Positions 4,911 through 6,679 of a stretch of 6,679 nt of DNA are shown one piece after another. Numbering within the stretch: position 1 is the first letter of the stretch; each line of letters opens with the position of its first letter. The notes below the pieces were generated by a model. The model saw only the letters and a program-made list of their open reading frames with translations. It was not told the origin of the DNA and made no database searches. The translations under genes and the position numbers were made by a program. This stretch comes from Nitrospira sp. Lineage in GTDB: Bacteria > Nitrospirota > Nitrospiria > Nitrospirales > Nitrospiraceae. Location: the NCBI GenBank assembly GCA_025360665.1, contig JANYBU010000077.1, positions 1 to 6,679 on the forward strand. Direction: 5' to 3'.

Positions 4911-6395
4911 TCAGGTTGGTTGAAGATGGGCACGCACTTCCTGCACGTAGGTTTTGAACGGATCTGGCATGGGAAAGGGTGCCTGGCCACGCAGTTGGAA
5001 GATCGACCAGTTAATCACATACAAAGGAGAAAACCGCTCCTCTGGCTTGGCGCCAGCTGGTTCATCTGGAGATCCACAGGCCAGCAAATGTCGAACGAGT
5101 TCACCACGACCAAAGGCCCTGGTGTTACGGGGTGGATGGTCCATGGCTAAGGCAATCGCCTTGTCGGTGGTGAGTCGCGGAACCCGCCCTTCTTCCATAA
5201 GACCATAATAAAGCCCCTTGCCTTGATGGAGATTGTGATACTCCAGATCGAGGCTCTTCAGAGCCGGGTCTGCCCACGTCATCTGTTCCGCCTCGCGAAA
5301 GGTTTCGAGTAGCCACAACTTCGAGGCCCAATCGACCCGGCCCACCAACCTCGTGTAGTCCCCGCGGAGATCTTGCAAGACCGCTTCCCATTGATCGAGG
5401 ACCCAATCGGTTTCGTCGTCTTGTCCCCGATAATGCGCTTGCGCCGCCGCGAGAAACGCCTCCTGAATGTCGATCGCAGAGATCGTCTTCCCCGATTGCA
5501 GACGAACGATCCATCGTCGGTCCTGATCCTGTGACAGTTCCTGCATGGTTTCGACCGGTTCATCGAGCTCAAGATCGAGCGGCGCATGGCCCTCTTCGAT
5601 CAGTTGAAGGACCAGCCCTGTCGTGCCCAACTTCAAGGCCGTCGCCACCTCTGCCATGTTTGAATCGCCCAATAGCAAATGAATGCGACGGTATTGATTC
5701 GGGTCGGCCAGCGGTTCATCCCTGGTATTCACGATGGCGCGATTCTGCTGCACCCATTCGAAGAAGTCATTCACGATGTAATCAGCACGCTGAGAAAGCT
5801 GAAACGGAAGAACAGACTGCTGCGCATGGCGATGGGTCGCTCCTCGCGGCACGATGAGTCGGTCCATCTGAATCCAGGCGTCCTGGGGACCCGCCATGCC
5901 GACACGTCCGGCCCCCGTAAAGATCTGTCTGGTAACCAGAAAGGTCACAAAGGGCCCGAGGCCGCGCCGCGTAAAGGGGAAGCGTCGCGACACGAGATAG
6001 TTCTCGTGCGATCCAAAGGTCGCATCGGTTTCATGATCCACATTGTTTTTGATCAACGACACCGTGTCAGTCAAACCGAGGTCTTGAATCGCATCCTGCA
6101 ACAACTGATCGCCGGCGCGGTCGGCGGCCACCACATCACATAGCGATTCACACTCCGGCGAGGCCCACTCCAGATGTCCCATGTCGAGGTACATGCGCCC
6201 GGCATTGGTGAGAAATCCTCCATTGCCCGGCGGTTCATCGTGTCCTCGGTGGTGCAAATCGAGAACGCCTCGCCGTTGAACGTGAAAGAGATGGTCTCGA
6301 ATCTTGTGGGCAAACCAGGTGGGGGAATGATCAGGCTGGTCTTGATTCACCAAGAGCCCGTATTCGGTTTCAAGTCCGAAAATACGGTTCAACAT
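4911..6395 (-). CDS. pafA: Pup--protein ligase PafA (Pup ligase/deamidase family)
   Basis: A 494-residue enzyme that, in its family, joins the C-terminal glutamate of Pup to lysines of target proteins using ATP, marking them for the bacterial proteasome. Landmarks: GLETEYG (7-13) with the metal/ATP-binding glutamates E9 and E11; TNAGRMYLDMG (63-73) with D71 at the place of the catalytic Asp; ECESL (81-85); KNNVD (116-120); GSHENYL (128-134); FLVTRQ; FQLSQRADY (198-206); INW/DPF near the end (461-480). NTRDEP-ADP--YRR-H---GDSNM (223-246) is nearly identical to actinobacterial PafA. The roughly 40-residue loop typical of Dop is absent or much shortened, and the C-terminal INW...DPF block is PafA-like; Dop is the alternative. 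It is longer than M. tuberculosis PafA (452), with extra residues at about 167-196. The ATG at 6395 is chosen because it begins the conserved core and follows the prcA stop by one base. Confidence 0.88.
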   Translation of the reverse strand: MLNRIFGLETEYGLLVNQDQPDHSPTWFAHKIRDHLFHVQRRGVLDLHHRGHDEPPGNGGFLTNAGRMYLDMGHLEWASPECESLCDVVAADRAGDQLLQDAIQDLGLTDTVSLIKNNVDHETDATFGSHENYLVSRRFPFTRRGLGPFVTFLVTRQIFTGAGRVGMAGPQDAWIQMDRLIVPRGATHRHAQQSVLPFQLSQRADYIVNDFFEWVQQNRAIVNTRDEPLADPNQYRRIHLLLGDSNMAEVATALKLGTTGLVLQLIEEGHAPLDLELDEPVETMQELSQDQDRRWIVRLQSGKTISAIDIQEAFLAAAQAHYRGQDDETDWVLDQWEAVLQDLRGDYTRLVGRVDWASKLWLLETFREAEQMTWADPALKSLDLEYHNLHQGKGLYYGLMEEGRVPRLTTDKAIALAMDHPPRNTRAFGRGELVRHLLACGSPDEPAGAKPEERFSPLYVINWSIFQLRGQAPFPMPDPFKTYVQEVRAHLQPT

Positions 6396-6396
6396 C

Positions 6397-6679
6397 TCAG
6401 CTCGCCACGGCGGATTGAAATGCCTTCGGCAGGAGACGAGAGAGATCTGCAGGCTTAAGCGAACGGTACTTGGAGGTGCCGGGAGCCTGACGATCGAGAA
6501 CCGCGCATTCGATCGTCCGTTCACCGGCAATGTCCCGCACATGTGCGATCAAGGTGTCACTGCTTGGAATTGCGACTGCCGGCGAGGCTGCCCCACTTGT
6601 CGGTGGCTTGGCCTCAGCCTGTTGGTCTGTCTCTTCCTGTTGATGCGCTAACGAGCCGATCGCCCAGGTTCGCAACGCC
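6397..6679 (-). CDS. prcA: 20S proteasome alpha subunit PrcA, C-terminal end (partial)
   Basis: Only the last 93 residues or so are visible; the gene enters from the right edge. The readable part starts ALRTWAIGSL, matching the last helix of actinobacterial PrcA (ALRLAVAAL in M. tuberculosis). A Gln/Glu/Pro/Ala-rich linker follows, then IECAVLDRQAPGTSKYRSL, which aligns with the LEVAVLD-x-x-x-P...F-R-x-I strand and loop of PrcA, and a short tail. The linker is longer than in M. tuberculosis PrcA (about 40 versus 20 residues). PrcA forms the outer rings of the barrel-shaped protease and gates entry of pupylated substrates to the catalytic PrcB chamber. The stop TGA (6399-6397) is followed by one base and then the pafA start, so the two are one transcript with likely coupled translation. 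The TTG at 6675 is an internal leucine codon, not a start. Confidence 0.83.
   Translation of the reverse strand, partial: ALRTWAIGSLAHQQEETDQQAEAKPPTSGAASPAVAIPSSDTLIAHVRDIAGERTIECAVLDRQAPGTSKYRSLKPADLSRLLPKAFQSAVAS

Noticed and set aside
4892..4930. CAACC-CGATCA-GGTTG hairpin at the end of pafA as a terminator
   Set aside because: The stem is only five pairs, overlaps the stop codon and has no following T run on the minus strand.
5125..6313. Several open frames on both strands inside pafA
   Set aside because: All overlap the conserved PafA coding sequence and are arginine/serine-rich shadows typical of GC-rich coding DNA.
6396..6542. Extension of PafA to ATG 6542
   Set aside because: It overlaps prcA in another frame and lacks family-like residues; the conserved core begins exactly at the ATG at 6395.

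Overview
The window looks like a chromosomal stretch of a Nitrospira-type bacterium (phylum Nitrospirota). This is inferred from a gene combination, not from a marker gene. A 2-oxoacid:ferredoxin oxidoreductase of the kind used in the reductive TCA cycle lies within 7 kb of a Pup-proteasome cluster (prcA-pafA), and the rest is moderately GC-rich. Actinobacteria share the proteasome genes but would not be expected to carry this oxidoreductase arrangement.

Layout, left to right. Positions 2-1710 (+) hold the end of an oxidoreductase operon: the TPP-binding beta subunit (5' end cut by the window), the gamma subunit and a small two-cluster ferredoxin subunit, closed by a strong hairpin/T-tract terminator at 1741-1771. 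An 89-residue acidic-tailed protein of unknown function (1797-2066) and a tRNA-Asn(GTT) with encoded CCA (2170-2245) follow. The tRNA has its own extended -10 promoter and a palindromic terminator.

Positions 2291-3264 are an accessory-looking patch. It holds a TGAA heptamer repeat, a near-consensus sigma70-like promoter, a cluster of CGGCATA half-sites, and a small secreted protein gene broken by a single extra base at about 2867. One base after that gene's restored stop codon lies a sequence with the architecture of an integron attC recombination site (2983-3045). Gene plus attC reads as a solitary, probably decayed integron cassette. No integrase is visible. A hand count gives 50% G+C for part of the broken gene against about 61% in the next gene.

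Positions 3265-4257 (+) encode a YheT-type alpha/beta hydrolase. It converges on a gene for an unrecognised four-helix membrane protein (4768-4310, -), with an inverted repeat between the two that could terminate both. Positions 6679-4911 (-) carry the C-terminal end of the 20S proteasome alpha subunit (prcA) followed one base later by pafA, the Pup ligase. These two genes work together: PafA attaches Pup to lysines of target proteins, and the PrcA/PrcB core degrades pupylated proteins delivered by an ATPase. The genes for Pup, PrcB and the ATPase are not in the window and would be expected to its right.

I did not find a wholly new multi-gene system. The best candidates for a second look are the cassette-like element, the expanded middle region of PafA and the unusual cysteine spacing in the ferredoxin subunit.
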